A DNA stretch of 60,973 nucleotides from positions 1-60,973 of the forward strand of contig JAFACG010000032.1 of the NCBI GenBank assembly GCA_023425645.1, read 5' to 3'. Each line of letters starts with the position of its first letter. Position 1 is the stretch's first letter. Source of the stretch: Pseudomonadota bacterium (GTDB taxonomy: Bacteria; Pseudomonadota; Gammaproteobacteria; Burkholderiales; Burkholderiaceae_B). The notes beneath the pieces were generated by a model. It was not told the origin of the DNA. It was given only the letters and a program-made list of their open reading frames with translations, and did not search any database. Positions 1-9,862 of this stretch are shown here, one piece after another. Position numbers and translations under genes: made by a program.

Positions 1-161
1 GGGGCGTGCTGTTCGAGGAGCACGCTTGCGGTTCGTCCGGGGGACGAACCGCGCTCCGAGTTCACGGCCCGCCCGCTCCAGCGTGCTGACAAGGGTACCC
101 GTGCGCAGCACGGGCGAAGGACCCAGCCAAGCCGGCCCGCCCAGGCCCTCCTCAAGAAAAC
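1..161. repeat. Structured dispersed repeat, copy A (cut by window edge)
   Basis: This stretch aligns without gaps to 34550-34710; by hand count about 120 of 161 positions agree. It contains two perfect hairpins, arms 28-38/42-52 with loop GGG and arms 98-104/108-114 with loop GCA. Both stems differ in sequence from those of the other copy yet keep pairing, which points to selection on structure. The right end (132-161) matches the right arm of the 30-bp terminal inverted repeat of the other copy, so the left arm should lie before the window. The 77-codon open frame crossing it shows no protein-like features. Confidence 0.75.
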
Positions 162-404
162 CGAGATTTTTCCCTGCTTGGCCTAAAAAGGCCCTACCCG
201 TACTGCAATACCCCAGAAATCAATTGAGTAGCTTTTTTAACCGTCGGACCGCCCAATAAAAAGACGCCCCATGCTCAGCAAGCAGCCCCCAGCCTGCGCA
301 GCAGCATCACGGGCTTTTTTTCCGCCCTGAAAGCGGCGGCGCTATAATGATTGATTCATCGTTTCCAACCGCCCCCGGGATATACACCCGTCACGGCCCC
401 ATCC
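162..404 (+). promoter_or_regulatory. Intergenic region with probable miaB promoter
   Basis: No gene is seen between the repeat and miaB. A perfect -10 box TATAAT lies at 343-348. No good -35 is visible at 17 bp, only a T-rich run near 314-322. An AGCCC/GGGCT stem followed by seven T near 285-320 could be a terminator for something upstream. The -10 position argues that translation starts at 405 rather than at the in-frame ATG at 351, which would sit on the transcription start. Confidence 0.5.
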
Positions 405-1805
405 ATGACCGACACCACCCTGCCCACGCCCGCCAGCGCGGACAACGCCGCCAAGCCTGTCCGCAAGCTGTTCATCCGCACCTTCGGCTGCCAGATGAAC
501 GAGTACGACTCCGAGAAAATGGCCGACATCCTGAACCAGGACCGGCCGGTGGAACTGACCACCAATCCCGAAGAAGCCGACATCATCCTGTTCAACACCT
601 GTTCGGTGCGCGAGAAGGCGCAGGAAAAAGTATTCTCCGACCTGGGCCGTGTACAACACCTGAAGGCCCTCAACCCGGACCTGGTGATCGGCGTGGGCGG
701 CTGCGTGGCCAGCCAGGAAGGCGACACCATCATCCGCCGCGCCCCCTATGTGGACGTGGTCTTCGGCCCCCAGACCCTGCACCGCCTGCCCGAACTCATC
801 GTCAAGCGGCGCAACAGCGGCCGCTCGCAGGTGGACATCAGCTTTCCCGAAATCGAGAAATTCGACGCCCTGCCGCCGGCCCGCGTGGAAGGCTACTCGG
901 CCTTCGTGTCCATCATGGAAGGCTGCAGCAAGTATTGCAGCTTCTGCGTGGTGCCTTACACCCGCGGCCCCGAAGTCTCGCGCCCCTTCGACGACGTGCT
1001 CATGGAGATCGCGGACCTGGCCGACCAGGGCGTGCGCGAAGTCACCCTGCTGGGCCAGAACGTGAACGCCTACCGCGGCCCCACCGGCGTGGCCGGCGAA
1101 ATCGCGGACTTCGCCATGCTGCTGGAATACGTGCACGAGATCCCCGGCATCGAACGCATCCGCTATACCACCTCGCACCCCAAGGAGATGACCTCGCGCC
1201 TGATCGAGGCCCACGGCAAGCTGCCCAAGCTGGTGCCCTTCCTGCACCTGCCCGTGCAGGCCGGCAGCGATCGCGTGCTGGCCGCCATGAAGCGCGGCTA
1301 CACCTCGCTGGAATTCAAGTCCATCGTGCGCCGTCTGCGCGAAGCGCGCCCCGGCATGGTGCTGTCCTCCGACTTCATCGTGGGTTTCCCGGGCGAGACC
1401 GAGGACGACTTCCAGAAGACGCTCAAGCTGATCCGCGACGTCAACTTCGACCAGTCCTTCTCCTTCGTGTATTCGCGCCGTCCCGGCACGCCCGCCGCGG
1501 ACCTGGAGGACACCACCTCCAAGGAAGAAAAGCTGGACCGGCTGCACCGCCTGCAGGCCCTGATCAACGAACAGGCGCAGGCCATCAGCCAGGCCATGGT
1601 GGGCGGCGTGCAGCGCATCCTGGTCGAAGGCACCTCGCGCAAGGACGAATCCGAGCTGATGGGCCGCACCGAGAACAACCGCATCATCAATTTCCCCGGC
1701 GGCAAGCGCCTGATCGGCCAGATCGTGGACGTGCGCGTCACCCAGGCGCTGACCAATACCCTGCGCGGCGAAGTCCTCACGCAGGAACTCGTGACGGGAG
1801 CCTGA
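405..1805 (+). CDS. miaB: tRNA-2-methylthio-N6-dimethylallyladenosine synthase MiaB
   Basis: Radical-SAM methylthiotransferase that adds the 2-methylthio group to i6A37 of tRNAs reading UNN codons. The N-terminal domain has the three auxiliary-cluster cysteines C29 (FGCQMN), C66 (NTCSVREKA) and C100 (GGC). The radical-SAM motif CSKYCSFC gives C174, C178 and C181, and a TRAM-like C-terminus follows. Length (466 aa) is normal for the family. The frame is open back to an ATG at 351, but that lies next to the TATAAT box, so the ATG at 405 (MTDTTLP) is preferred. It is the first gene of a unit with phoH and ybeY, with one base between its stop and the next ATG. Confidence 0.96.
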   Translation: MTDTTLPTPASADNAAKPVRKLFIRTFGCQMNEYDSEKMADILNQDRPVELTTNPEEADIILFNTCSVREKAQEKVFSDLGRVQHLKALNPDLVIGVGGCVASQEGDTIIRRAPYVDVVFGPQTLHRLPELIVKRRNSGRSQVDISFPEIEKFDALPPARVEGYSAFVSIMEGCSKYCSFCVVPYTRGPEVSRPFDDVLMEIADLADQGVREVTLLGQNVNAYRGPTGVAGEIADFAMLLEYVHEIPGIERIRYTTSHPKEMTSRLIEAHGKLPKLVPFLHLPVQAGSDRVLAAMKRGYTSLEFKSIVRRLREARPGMVLSSDFIVGFPGETEDDFQKTLKLIRDVNFDQSFSFVYSRRPGTPAADLEDTTSKEEKLDRLHRLQALINEQAQAISQAMVGGVQRILVEGTSRKDESELMGRTENNRIINFPGGKRLIGQIVDVRVTQALTNTLRGEVLTQELVTGA

Positions 1806-1806
1806 C

Positions 1807-2802
1807 ATGAGCGCCAACCGACGACGCATGCCCACCACGCTGCGCCTGGACGGGGACAACACCCACCTGGCCAACCTGTGCGGGCCGCTGGACGAAAACC
1901 TCAAGCAGATCGCCATCGCCTACGGCGTCACGGTGCGCCGGCGCGGCAGCCACGTGTCCGTCGAAGGCGAGCGCGCTGCCGAAGCCGCCAAGGCCATCGC
2001 CTGGTTCCACGCCCGCGCCGTGCACCAGGCGCTGAACATCGACGACATCCAATTGGGCCTGGTGGAGCTGGGCGCCAGCCGCAGCCGTGACGAAGAACGC
2101 CAGCAGGACGCCCTTCCGGAACCGCCTCCGGTGGGCCAGGACGACTTCCAGCTGCGCACCAGCAAGCGCGACCTGCGCCCGCGCACGCCGCGCCAGCGCG
2201 ACTACCTGCGCAACATACTGCACCACGACGTCACCTTCGGCGTCGGACCGGCCGGCACGGGCAAGACCTGGCTGGCGGTTGCCTGCGCCATCGACGCCCT
2301 GGAGCGCGAATCGGTGCAGCGCCTGATCCTGACCCGTCCGGCCGTGGAAGCAGGCGAACGCCTGGGCTTTCTGCCCGGCGACCTGGCCCAGAAAGTGGAC
2401 CCCTACCTGCGCCCGCTCTACGACGCTCTCTATGACCTGATGGGCCTGGAGAAAGTCCAGCGCCTGTTCGAAAAGCAGACCATCGAGATCGCCCCGCTGG
2501 CCTATATGCGCGGGCGCACGCTCAACCATGCCTTCGTGATCCTGGACGAGGCCCAGAACACCACGCCCGAACAGATGAAGATGTTCCTGACGCGCATCGG
2601 CTTCGGCAGCAAGGCCGTGATCACCGGCGATCCCACCCAGGTGGACTTGCCCAAGGGTCAGCGCAGCGGCCTGACCCACGCGGTCAACATCCTGAAGGAC
2701 GTGCAGGGCATCGCCTCCACCCAGTTCACCAGCCGCGACGTGGTGCGCCATCCCCTGGTCGCCCGCATCGTGGACGCCTACGAGAATGCCGGCGATGCCT
2801 GA
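1807..2802 (+). CDS. ybeZ: PhoH-like ATPase (YbeZ)
   Basis: PhoH-family P-loop ATPase of 331 aa, the usual partner of YbeY in rRNA processing and ribosome quality control. Walker A GPAGTGKT is near residues 147-154 and Walker B FVILDEAQ near 243-250. The N-terminal 90 residues look like the small KH-like region of this family. It begins one base after the miaB stop; an internal ATG at 1828 is possible. The end overlaps the start of ybeY. The miaB-ybeZ-ybeY-corC-lnt order is conserved in many proteobacteria, which supports the call. Confidence 0.94.
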   Translation: MSANRRRMPTTLRLDGDNTHLANLCGPLDENLKQIAIAYGVTVRRRGSHVSVEGERAAEAAKAIAWFHARAVHQALNIDDIQLGLVELGASRSRDEERQQDALPEPPPVGQDDFQLRTSKRDLRPRTPRQRDYLRNILHHDVTFGVGPAGTGKTWLAVACAIDALERESVQRLILTRPAVEAGERLGFLPGDLAQKVDPYLRPLYDALYDLMGLEKVQRLFEKQTIEIAPLAYMRGRTLNHAFVILDEAQNTTPEQMKMFLTRIGFGSKAVITGDPTQVDLPKGQRSGLTHAVNILKDVQGIASTQFTSRDVVRHPLVARIVDAYENAGDA

Positions 2803-3271
2803 CCTGACCCTGAGCGTCCAGTACGCCGCCGCCTGTCCCGAACTGCCCCGCTGGCGCCTGCGCCGCTGGATGCAGCGCGCCCTGGACATCGCCTGCGAAC
2901 GCATCCATCCCGAAGACCGTTTCAGCGGCCTGTCGGCCACCCTGCGCATCGTGGATGCCGAGGAAGGCCGCAACCTGAACCAGGGCTACCGCGAGAAAGA
3001 CTACGCCACCAACGTGCTGACCTTCGAATACGGCCAGGATCCGGAAGGTGTGGTCCACGGAGACATCGTGCTGTGCCTGCCCGTGCTCGAACGCGAGGCC
3101 GGCGAGCAGGGCAAGCCCCTGCTGCATCACGCCGCCCATCTGGTGGTCCATGGCACGCTGCACGCCCTGGGCTACGACCACATCGACGAAGACGAGGCGC
3201 AGGACATGGAAGCGCTGGAGACGGCCGTGCTGGCCAGCCTGCGCATTCCCGATCCCTACCAGGAACGCTAG
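2786..3271 (+). CDS. ybeY: Endoribonuclease YbeY (rRNA maturation factor)
   Basis: Single-strand endoribonuclease needed for 16S rRNA 3' end maturation. The zinc-binding signature HGTLHALGYDH supplies H122, H126 and H132. Length 161 aa is typical. Two starts are possible, ATG 2786 or ATG 2795 (MPDLTL); both overlap the end of the PhoH gene, indicating translational coupling. A gap of about 100 bp then separates it from corC. Confidence 0.95.
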   Translation: MPAMPDLTLSVQYAAACPELPRWRLRRWMQRALDIACERIHPEDRFSGLSATLRIVDAEEGRNLNQGYREKDYATNVLTFEYGQDPEGVVHGDIVLCLPVLEREAGEQGKPLLHHAAHLVVHGTLHALGYDHIDEDEAQDMEALETAVLASLRIPDPYQER

Positions 3272-3373
3272 CTCGCAAGAGGCGCCGGCCGCCGCGGCCA
3301 GGCCCCTTCCAGCCCATGTCCTGCGTCCATTTTTCGGTTATGCTAACTTTTCCATCAACTCGTCCTTCGGACA
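3272..3373 (+). promoter_or_regulatory. ybeY-corC spacer, possible promoter
   Basis: A TATGCT box at 3339-3344 could be a -10 for corC-lnt, but no convincing -35 is seen. No open frame or hairpin of note. Confidence 0.25.
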
Positions 3374-4255
3374 ATGTCAGATTCTGCCCCCGACCCTGAA
3401 CCGCGCGCTTCCAAACCCGGTTCGACCAACCCCATCTCCCGCCTGAGTGCCTTCTTCAACCGGCGCGCCGCGCCCGAAGACCGAGAAGACCTCAAGGCCC
3501 TGCTTGTCTCGGCGCACGAGCGCCAGGTCATCGATGACGAATCCCTCTCCATGATCGCCGGAACGCTGGACATGGCCAGCAAGACGGTCGCGGACATCAT
3601 GGTGCCGCGCTCCAAGATCGACATGCTGGACATCGCCAAGCCCCTGGCCGAGCTGCTGCCCGTCATCATCGAAACGGGGCACAGCCGCTTCCCTATCTAC
3701 GAGAACGAACGCGACAACATCATCGGCATCCTGCTGGCCAAGGACCTGCTGCTGTCCATCGCCAACCCGACCATAGACCTGCGTCCGCTGATCCGGCCGG
3801 CCGTCTTCATCCCGGAGACCAAGCGCCTGAACGTGCTGCTGCACGAATTCCGCAGCAGCCGCAACCACATCGCCGTGGTCATCGACGAGCATGGCGGCAC
3901 CGCCGGCCTGGTCACCATGGAGGACGTGCTGGAACAGATCGTCGGCGACATCGAGGACGAGTACGACGAGGATGCCGAGCAGACCATCTTCCAGGCCAGC
4001 CCCGACAGCTGGCGGGTCATGGCGCTGACGGAAATCCCGGATTTCAACGAGGCCTTCCACACGTCCCTGCCCAACGACGACTTCGACACCGTGGGCGGCT
4101 GGCTCGCTTCCGAGCTGGGCCACATCCCCCGCCGGGGCGACGTCGTCCAGCTGGACGGCATCAGCATCACGGTGGTGCGCGCCGATGCCAAACGCGCCCT
4201 GTGGCTGCACGTGCAGCGGGCCGTTCCCGCCGAGCCCGATCTTGAACACAACTGA
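3374..4255 (+). CDS. corC: HlyC/CorC-family CBS-domain protein
   Basis: Cytosolic CorC-type protein of 293 aa without membrane helices, linked to magnesium/cobalt efflux and often found beside lnt. A short N-terminal region is followed by a CBS pair (roughly residues 65-190, including the conserved MVPRSKI and VVIDEHGGTAGLVTMEDVLE segments) and a C-terminal transporter-associated domain (about 205-285). The last bases overlap the lnt reading frame. The exact biochemical role of the family is unsettled; the family call itself is firm. Confidence 0.9.
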   Translation: MSDSAPDPEPRASKPGSTNPISRLSAFFNRRAAPEDREDLKALLVSAHERQVIDDESLSMIAGTLDMASKTVADIMVPRSKIDMLDIAKPLAELLPVIIETGHSRFPIYENERDNIIGILLAKDLLLSIANPTIDLRPLIRPAVFIPETKRLNVLLHEFRSSRNHIAVVIDEHGGTAGLVTMEDVLEQIVGDIEDEYDEDAEQTIFQASPDSWRVMALTEIPDFNEAFHTSLPNDDFDTVGGWLASELGHIPRRGDVVQLDGISITVVRADAKRALWLHVQRAVPAEPDLEHN

Positions 4256-5870
4256 TCCCAAGCCCTTGCCAGAGGCCCTGCTGATCGCACTGGGCGGCTT
4301 CCACGCCCTGTCCTTCTCCATCGGCCCGCTGCCGGCCTGGACGCTGCCCTTCTATCAGATCGCCCTGCTGGCCATGGCCAGTTCACAGATCATGGCGTCC
4401 GCCAGCATGCGCCAGGCCTTCGGACGCGCCTGGCTGTTCGGCCTGGGCCACTTCGGGGTGGGCGTCTACTGGCTGTACATCAGCATGCACCAGTACGGCG
4501 GCATGCCCGGCTGGCTGGCTGCGCTGGCCGTGCTGTTGCTGGCCGCCGCCCTGGCTCTGTTCCTGGGGCTGGCGGCCGCCCTGTGGCAGGGCCTGCGACG
4601 CGGCCTGCGGGCCGATTCCTGGCCCGCCCGTCTGCTGCTGGCCGCCGCCTGGGCCAGTTGCTGGACCCTGGCCGAATGGCTGCGCGGCACGCTGTTCACC
4701 GGCTTTCCGTGGCTGAACATCGGCTACGCCCATGCCGAAGGCATGTTCGCCGGCTGGGCGCCCGTCGTGGGCGTGTATGGGCTGGCCTGGATGTCCGCCT
4801 TCAGCGCAGCCGCCATCGCCCAGTTCGCCGCCTCCAAGGACAAGAACCAGAGCCCGTCCACCGCCATCGGCATCGGTGCGGCGCTGCTGCTCGGGCTGGT
4901 GGGCATAGGCCTGCCCCATGTCGCCTGGGTGCAGGCCGACGGCCAACCCTTCATCGTGCGCCTGGTACAAGGCAATGTGGACCAGGCGGACAAGTTCGGC
5001 CAGTCCATGGAGCAGGGCATGCGGCGCTACTACGAACTGGCCGACCTGCCCGCCAAGTCGCCGGAAGACGCGCCGCGCCTGATCGCGCTGCCCGAGACCG
5101 TCATCCCCGTCCTGCAGAACCGCCTGGATCCCGCTTTCTGGCAGGACTGGACGGAGCTGGCGCGGCGCCACCAGGCCGATGTGATCCTGGGCGTTCCCAT
5201 GGACCGCAGCCAGCCCCAGGGCGACTTCCAGTACACCAACAGCGCCCTGCTGATCCGGCCGGACACCCGTCCCGAGGACATCCTGCAAAGCGCGGCCCCC
5301 TATTACGACAAGCATCACCTGGTGCCGTTCGGCGAGTTCATACCGCCAGGCTTTCGCTGGTTCGTGGACATGATGCAGATCCCGCTGGGCGACTTCTATC
5401 GCGGCGCGCTGCCCCAGCCGCCTTTCCGCCTGGACCAGGGCCGCATCGCACCCAACATCTGCTACGAGGACGTCTTCGGCGAGGAAATCCTGCAGGCCGT
5501 GCGCGGCGACGGCCGCAACCCCGGCGCCAACCTGCTGCTGAACCTGAGCAATCTGGGCTGGTTCGGCGACTCCTGGGCGCTCAGCCAGCACCTGCAGATT
5601 TCCCGCATGCGCTCCCTGGAAACCGGCCGGCCCATGCTGCGCGCCACCAATACCGGCATGACGGCCGCCATCGATCCGCGCGGCCGCATCCGCGCCGTCC
5701 TGCCGCCGCTCAAGCCGGGCGTGCTGGATGTGGAAGTCCAGGGCACACGGGGGCTGACGCCCTATGTGCGCATGGGCAATCTGCCCGTGCTGGCCTGGTC
5801 CGCACTGATTCTGATCCTGCTGCTGTGGCAGGGCCGGCGCAAGGCGGCCGGAACGGACGAGGCGGCCTGA
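4242..5870 (+). CDS. lnt: Apolipoprotein N-acyltransferase Lnt
   Basis: Inner-membrane enzyme that adds the third acyl chain to lipoproteins. About six hydrophobic helices are followed by a periplasmic nitrilase-fold domain. The catalytic triad is visible: E285 (ALPETV), K357 (YDKHHLVPFGEF) and C407 (ICYEDVFGE). A terminal membrane helix ends the protein. The start is uncertain. The frame is open from an ATG at 4185, but that would overlap corC by 71 bases and add a non-family leader. The in-frame TTG at 4242 gives MNTTDPKP and an overlap of 14 bases with the corC stop, so it is preferred. Confidence 0.93.
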   Translation: MNTTDPKPLPEALLIALGGFHALSFSIGPLPAWTLPFYQIALLAMASSQIMASASMRQAFGRAWLFGLGHFGVGVYWLYISMHQYGGMPGWLAALAVLLLAAALALFLGLAAALWQGLRRGLRADSWPARLLLAAAWASCWTLAEWLRGTLFTGFPWLNIGYAHAEGMFAGWAPVVGVYGLAWMSAFSAAAIAQFAASKDKNQSPSTAIGIGAALLLGLVGIGLPHVAWVQADGQPFIVRLVQGNVDQADKFGQSMEQGMRRYYELADLPAKSPEDAPRLIALPETVIPVLQNRLDPAFWQDWTELARRHQADVILGVPMDRSQPQGDFQYTNSALLIRPDTRPEDILQSAAPYYDKHHLVPFGEFIPPGFRWFVDMMQIPLGDFYRGALPQPPFRLDQGRIAPNICYEDVFGEEILQAVRGDGRNPGANLLLNLSNLGWFGDSWALSQHLQISRMRSLETGRPMLRATNTGMTAAIDPRGRIRAVLPPLKPGVLDVEVQGTRGLTPYVRMGNLPVLAWSALILILLLWQGRRKAAGTDEAA

Positions 5871-5910
5871 AGGAGAGAGCGGGCCGTCGCGGCCTGCACC
5901 GCGGACCGAA

Positions 5911-5941
5911 AAAGAACAGGTACCGGCCTGTTCTTTTTTTT
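5911..5941. terminator. Bidirectional hairpin terminator lnt / GGDEF-EAL gene
   Basis: The stem AAGAACAGG/CCTGTTCTT has a run of T on the plus side and a run of A before it. It lies between two convergent genes and can serve both. Confidence 0.85.
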
Positions 5942-8829
5942 CAGGCGGACTCCTCTTCGAACTGCGTGCGCGTGCGACGCACGAAGTCCTGTGCACGATC
6001 GCGATTCCAGTCCTTGCACCACTGGACGAAATCCGCAGCCGGGATGGGCGGCGAGCATAGATAACCCTGCATGTAATCGCAGCCGGCGTGATGCAGGAGC
6101 TCCACTTGCTCGTAGGTGGTGACGCCCTCGGCCACGACGCGCAAGCCCAACTTCTGCGCCATGACGATCATGGCCTGGGTCAGCACCAGATCCTCGCTGC
6201 CCTGGGCCAGGTTGCGGATGTAGCACTGGTCTATCTTGAGCACATTGATGGAGAAGCGCTTCAGGTGCGAGAGCGACGAATAGCCCGTGCCGAAGTCGTC
6301 CAGCGCCACGCCCATGCCGTATTCGCGCAGGAAGCGCAGTTGCTGCAAGGCCTGGTCCTGGCCGTCCAGAAGCAGCCGTTCCGTGATCTCCACCACCAGC
6401 GCATCGCCCGGAATGTTTTCGCTCTGCAGGTGCTCGACCCAGTCGCGGGCGCAGGAGCCGTTAAGCTTGAATTGAGCCGGCGACACGTTCAAGCTGACCC
6501 GGAAGCCCGGATCCAGCTCGCGCCGCAATTCCATGGCGGCCCGGGCGGCCGTCTCGAAGACCCATTCGCCGATCGCGACGATCAGCCCGGAATCTTCGGA
6601 GAAAGGGATGAATTCCGACGGCGGCACCAGGCCCAGCTGCGGGTGCTCCCAGCGGATCAGGGCCTCGGCGCGCGAGATCATGCCGGTTTCCAGATCGACG
6701 ATGGGCTGGTAGTAAAGGCGGAACTGCTGCTCATGCAAGGCGTTCTGCAGATCCTGCGAGAAGCGCAGGCGCGCCTGGACGGCCTCGCCCATGGCGGGCA
6801 GGAAGCGGCAATACTGGTTGCGGCCGCAGGCCTTGGCCGCGTACATGGCCATGTCGGCGTTCTTGAGCAGTTCGCCGGCGTCGTCGCCGTCCTCCGGATA
6901 CAGGGTGATGCCGATGCTGGCCGACACCGACATGGAGTTGTTGTCCAGCTGGAACGGTTCCTCGATGGTGTCCAGCATGCAGCGGCAGGTGCGCTCCACG
7001 ATGGATGGATCGCTGATGTCCGAGATGATCACCGTGAACTCGTCGCCGCCGATGCGCGCCACGGTATCGGGCCCCCGCACGCATTGCTGCAGGCGTCGCG
7101 CCACCTCCTGCAGCAGGACATCGCCCTTCTCGTGGCCCAGCGAATCATTCACGTCCTTGAAGAAATCCAGGTCCATGAAGATCAGGGCGAATGGCAGGCC
7201 GGTGCGCTGGGACTGCTCCATGGCCTGCTGCAGCCTGTCCTGGAACATCTGCCGGTTGGGCAGGCCCGTCAGGTGGTCGTAGTGCGCCTGCTTCCACATC
7301 TGCGCCTCGCGCTTCTTGTGGCTGGTGATATCCGTGAACAGGCCGATGTGGCGATAGACCGTGCCGTCGGGATTCCATGCCGTACTGATGGTCAGGCGTT
7401 CCGCGTATTCCTCGCCGCTCTTGCGACGGTTCCAGATATCGCCCTGCCAGCGGCCGGTCTCGATGATCTCCTGCCACATCTTGCGGTAGAACTCCTTGTC
7501 CTGCCGGCCCGAACTGAGGATGGCCAGGGTGCGCCCGCGCACCTCGTCCAGCGCATAGCCTGTGATGCGGCTGAAAGCCGGGTTGGCATCGACCACGTGC
7601 CCGAAGCGGTCCGTCACGACGATGGCCTCGCAGGTGTTGTCGTAGACCACGGCCGCCAGCCGCCCCGTCACTTCGTTGCGCACGCGGGTGGTGATGTCCT
7701 GGACCACCGCCACCGTGGTGACGCGGCCCTCCAGGCGTATGGGCACCTCGCACACCTCCACGTCGATGCTCTTGCCGTCATGGCGCACGGCGCGGGTCTC
7801 GTAGCGTACGCTGTTGGCGCCCAGGTGGCGTTTGGGAACGACCTCGGACAAGGAGGGGAAGCGCGGTTCCAGGAAGACATCGGCCAGGGTCAGGTTCTGG
7901 CGCAGCTGGGCGCGCGTGTATCCCAGCGTATCGGCCAGCTTCTTGTTGACGAAATCGAACCGGCCCTCGCTGGATATGTAAACGCCCAGCAAAGGGTTAT
8001 GGCTGAGGCTGCGGCATGCGGCATTGACCTGTGCAAGATTGCGCTGCTGGATGGAAAGCTGCGCGTCCAATTGCTGGATGCGCAAACCGCAAAAGTTCAG
8101 AACCCGCGACAGATAATTGATTTCACGCGTGCCCGAAGCCGTGCTCTTGGCGCGATAATTGCCGCGGAAAAAAGCGCCCGCCTGAGCCGACAATTGATTC
8201 AGGGGCTGGGCCGCCCAGGCGCGAAACATCAGGTATGAACCGATCAGCACCAGAATATTCAGGCCCAGCAGCGCTGCCACCGTCCAGCGATGCCGGGCCT
8301 GCGTCTTCTGGCGCTGCAGCTCGAAGGAATCCAGCAGCTGCTGCGTGTTGTGGCGGAACAGGGAGTCTTCGGCGCTGAGGGTGGCGGCCGGCAGCAGCAC
8401 CTGATCGGGGGAAGCCGGGAAATCCAGCCGCATCAGGCGGCGCTGCCATTCGTTGGTGACCTGCCCGACCAGGCCCAGGAGCGGCTTGTCCAGCGGCTCC
8501 AGCCGCACGCCGTCCACCGTGCCGCCTTCCTTGAGCAGCTGCACCACGCTCTGGAACTGCTGGTCCAGCCGTCGCAGCCTCGACGGCGTGGCGCTGTCGG
8601 GCGCAGACAGCGCCACGGAATAGCTGATGTCGGACAATTGATGCAACAGTGCGCTGCCGGCCTGAAGCTGGGCCCTGGCCTGGTTCTGCTTGTAGATGAC
8701 GGTGACCGTGGCCGAAACCAGCAACAGCCAGATCAAGAGCACCCATATCAACAAAGCGCCCAAACTGATTCGTCTTTGGGCATCCGCAGGGACAGGCATG
8801 GACGAAGATGTGCACTGCTTAGCTGACAT
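5941..8829 (-). CDS. Membrane PAS-GGDEF-EAL protein (c-di-GMP turnover)
   Basis: A 962-aa sensor for cyclic di-GMP metabolism. An N-terminal helix (about 22-45), a periplasmic stretch of about 130 residues and a second helix (about 185-205) are followed by two PAS-like regions. Then come a GGDEF domain with an intact GGDEF motif (RIGGDEFTVI) and an EAL domain with EALIRW, NVSPAQ, EITE, DDFGTGYSSL, the lysine in VLKID and AEGV. All the catalytic motifs I can recognise are present, so both cyclase and phosphodiesterase activity are possible. A second ATG at codon 11 is an alternative start. It is monocistronic, with no neighbour suggesting the signal it senses. Confidence 0.92.
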   Translation of the reverse strand: MSAKQCTSSSMPVPADAQRRISLGALLIWVLLIWLLLVSATVTVIYKQNQARAQLQAGSALLHQLSDISYSVALSAPDSATPSRLRRLDQQFQSVVQLLKEGGTVDGVRLEPLDKPLLGLVGQVTNEWQRRLMRLDFPASPDQVLLPAATLSAEDSLFRHNTQQLLDSFELQRQKTQARHRWTVAALLGLNILVLIGSYLMFRAWAAQPLNQLSAQAGAFFRGNYRAKSTASGTREINYLSRVLNFCGLRIQQLDAQLSIQQRNLAQVNAACRSLSHNPLLGVYISSEGRFDFVNKKLADTLGYTRAQLRQNLTLADVFLEPRFPSLSEVVPKRHLGANSVRYETRAVRHDGKSIDVEVCEVPIRLEGRVTTVAVVQDITTRVRNEVTGRLAAVVYDNTCEAIVVTDRFGHVVDANPAFSRITGYALDEVRGRTLAILSSGRQDKEFYRKMWQEIIETGRWQGDIWNRRKSGEEYAERLTISTAWNPDGTVYRHIGLFTDITSHKKREAQMWKQAHYDHLTGLPNRQMFQDRLQQAMEQSQRTGLPFALIFMDLDFFKDVNDSLGHEKGDVLLQEVARRLQQCVRGPDTVARIGGDEFTVIISDISDPSIVERTCRCMLDTIEEPFQLDNNSMSVSASIGITLYPEDGDDAGELLKNADMAMYAAKACGRNQYCRFLPAMGEAVQARLRFSQDLQNALHEQQFRLYYQPIVDLETGMISRAEALIRWEHPQLGLVPPSEFIPFSEDSGLIVAIGEWVFETAARAAMELRRELDPGFRVSLNVSPAQFKLNGSCARDWVEHLQSENIPGDALVVEITERLLLDGQDQALQQLRFLREYGMGVALDDFGTGYSSLSHLKRFSINVLKIDQCYIRNLAQGSEDLVLTQAMIVMAQKLGLRVVAEGVTTYEQVELLHHAGCDYMQGYLCSPPIPAADFVQWCKDWNRDRAQDFVRRTRTQFEEESA

Positions 8830-9367
8830 AGCGCCATTAAATAAAAAATGCAGGCTCTGGGAATGGCCTACAAAACGTAATTATTGCAGGTGAAATGTTA
8901 CTCGCTGAAGCATACCATTAATAGATTGCAGCCCTGAGGACATTTATCAAGAAGCGCTTGATACAGCGCTTGCGGCGTTGAAATAAAGCCTCGGTGCATT
9001 CGGACGGCGGGTGAAAAAAGATACACGTTGATCCGCGCAAGCAGGCGGAAATTGCAACGCGCCGAAACAAAATAGCTTTTCAGCGCGCAGCGCCGCGTCG
9101 CGGAACGCCGCATCGTCATGCCGCGCCTGGCCGCTTGGCACCCCGCGCCGACCGGCGTCTCTCTGCGCGCATATAGCATATGTAACACAGCGGCGCTCAC
9201 AAACACATTTTCACTGTATCTTCATACAGCCAGGCAGGCTGACGCACCTTCCAGACGCACTTTTTTGAGCTGTTCCGTCATTTTTTCCAAAAAGAGCTTG
9301 CGCAAAGCAAAAAACATGTTCATAATCTCATTTCTTCGTTGGTGGACAACAAGTTGAACACCGAAAT
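8830..9367. promoter_or_regulatory. AT-richer intergenic region with tRNA promoter
   Basis: About 540 bases without a convincing gene; the 102-codon minus frame has no recognisable domain or ribosome site. A sigma70-like promoter fits the tRNA cluster: TTGCGC at 9298-9303, 17-bp spacer, CATAAT at 9321-9326, about 40 bases before the first tRNA. The composition is clearly less GC-rich than the flanking genes. Confidence 0.6.
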
Positions 9368-9443
<76 letters not shown>

Positions 9444-9464
9444 AGACGAAGAAATGCATGTCCT

Positions 9465-9540
9465 GTCCCCTTCGTCTAGAGGCCTAGGACACCACCCTTT
9501 CACGGTGGGTACAGGGGTTCGAATCCCCTAGGGGACGCCA
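9465..9540 (+). tRNA. tRNA-Glu (TTC)
   Basis: A 76-nt tRNA with acceptor GTCCCCT/AGGGGAC, encoded GCCA end and anticodon loop CTTTCAC (anticodon TTC). Confidence 0.97.
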
Positions 9541-9563
9541 AGGCTTTTGCCTTGCACCGCTGC

Positions 9564-9640
9564 GGAGCGGTAGTTCAGTTGGTTAGAATACCGGCCTGTC
9601 ACGCCGGGGGTCGCGGGTTCGAGCCCCGTCCGCTCCGCCA
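9564..9640 (+). tRNA. tRNA-Asp (GTC)
   Basis: A 77-nt tRNA with acceptor GGAGCGG/CCGCTCC, encoded GCCA end and anticodon loop CTGTCAC (anticodon GTC). Confidence 0.97.
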
Positions 9641-9764
9641 AAGAACAATGGAATCAGCACCAGACTGGTTCTTGCAGGTCAAAGTGAAAAGGCCCGTCAA
9701 GCCTGACACTTGTTTCGTCGGACAGACGTCGTGGCAAATCCAGGATGCTGCCGAACGAAAAAAT

Positions 9765-9840
<76 letters not shown>

Positions 9841-9862
9841 TATGACGTAGCTGTAAAGTCCT

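Noticed and set aside
26..259. 77-codon open frame at the left edge
   Set aside because: It runs through the hairpin repeat, is Arg/Pro/Ser-rich, and the homologous copy at 34.5 kb does not keep the frame.
342..1916. 524-codon minus-strand frame opposite miaB
   Set aside because: High-GC shadow frame of a strongly supported gene; low-complexity His/Gly/Ala composition. The same holds for other long antisense frames over lnt, fdsA, serA and dctM.
8898..9206. 102-codon minus-strand frame before the tRNA cluster
   Set aside because: No ribosome site, no domain, mixed composition, and it lies in an AT-rich spacer.
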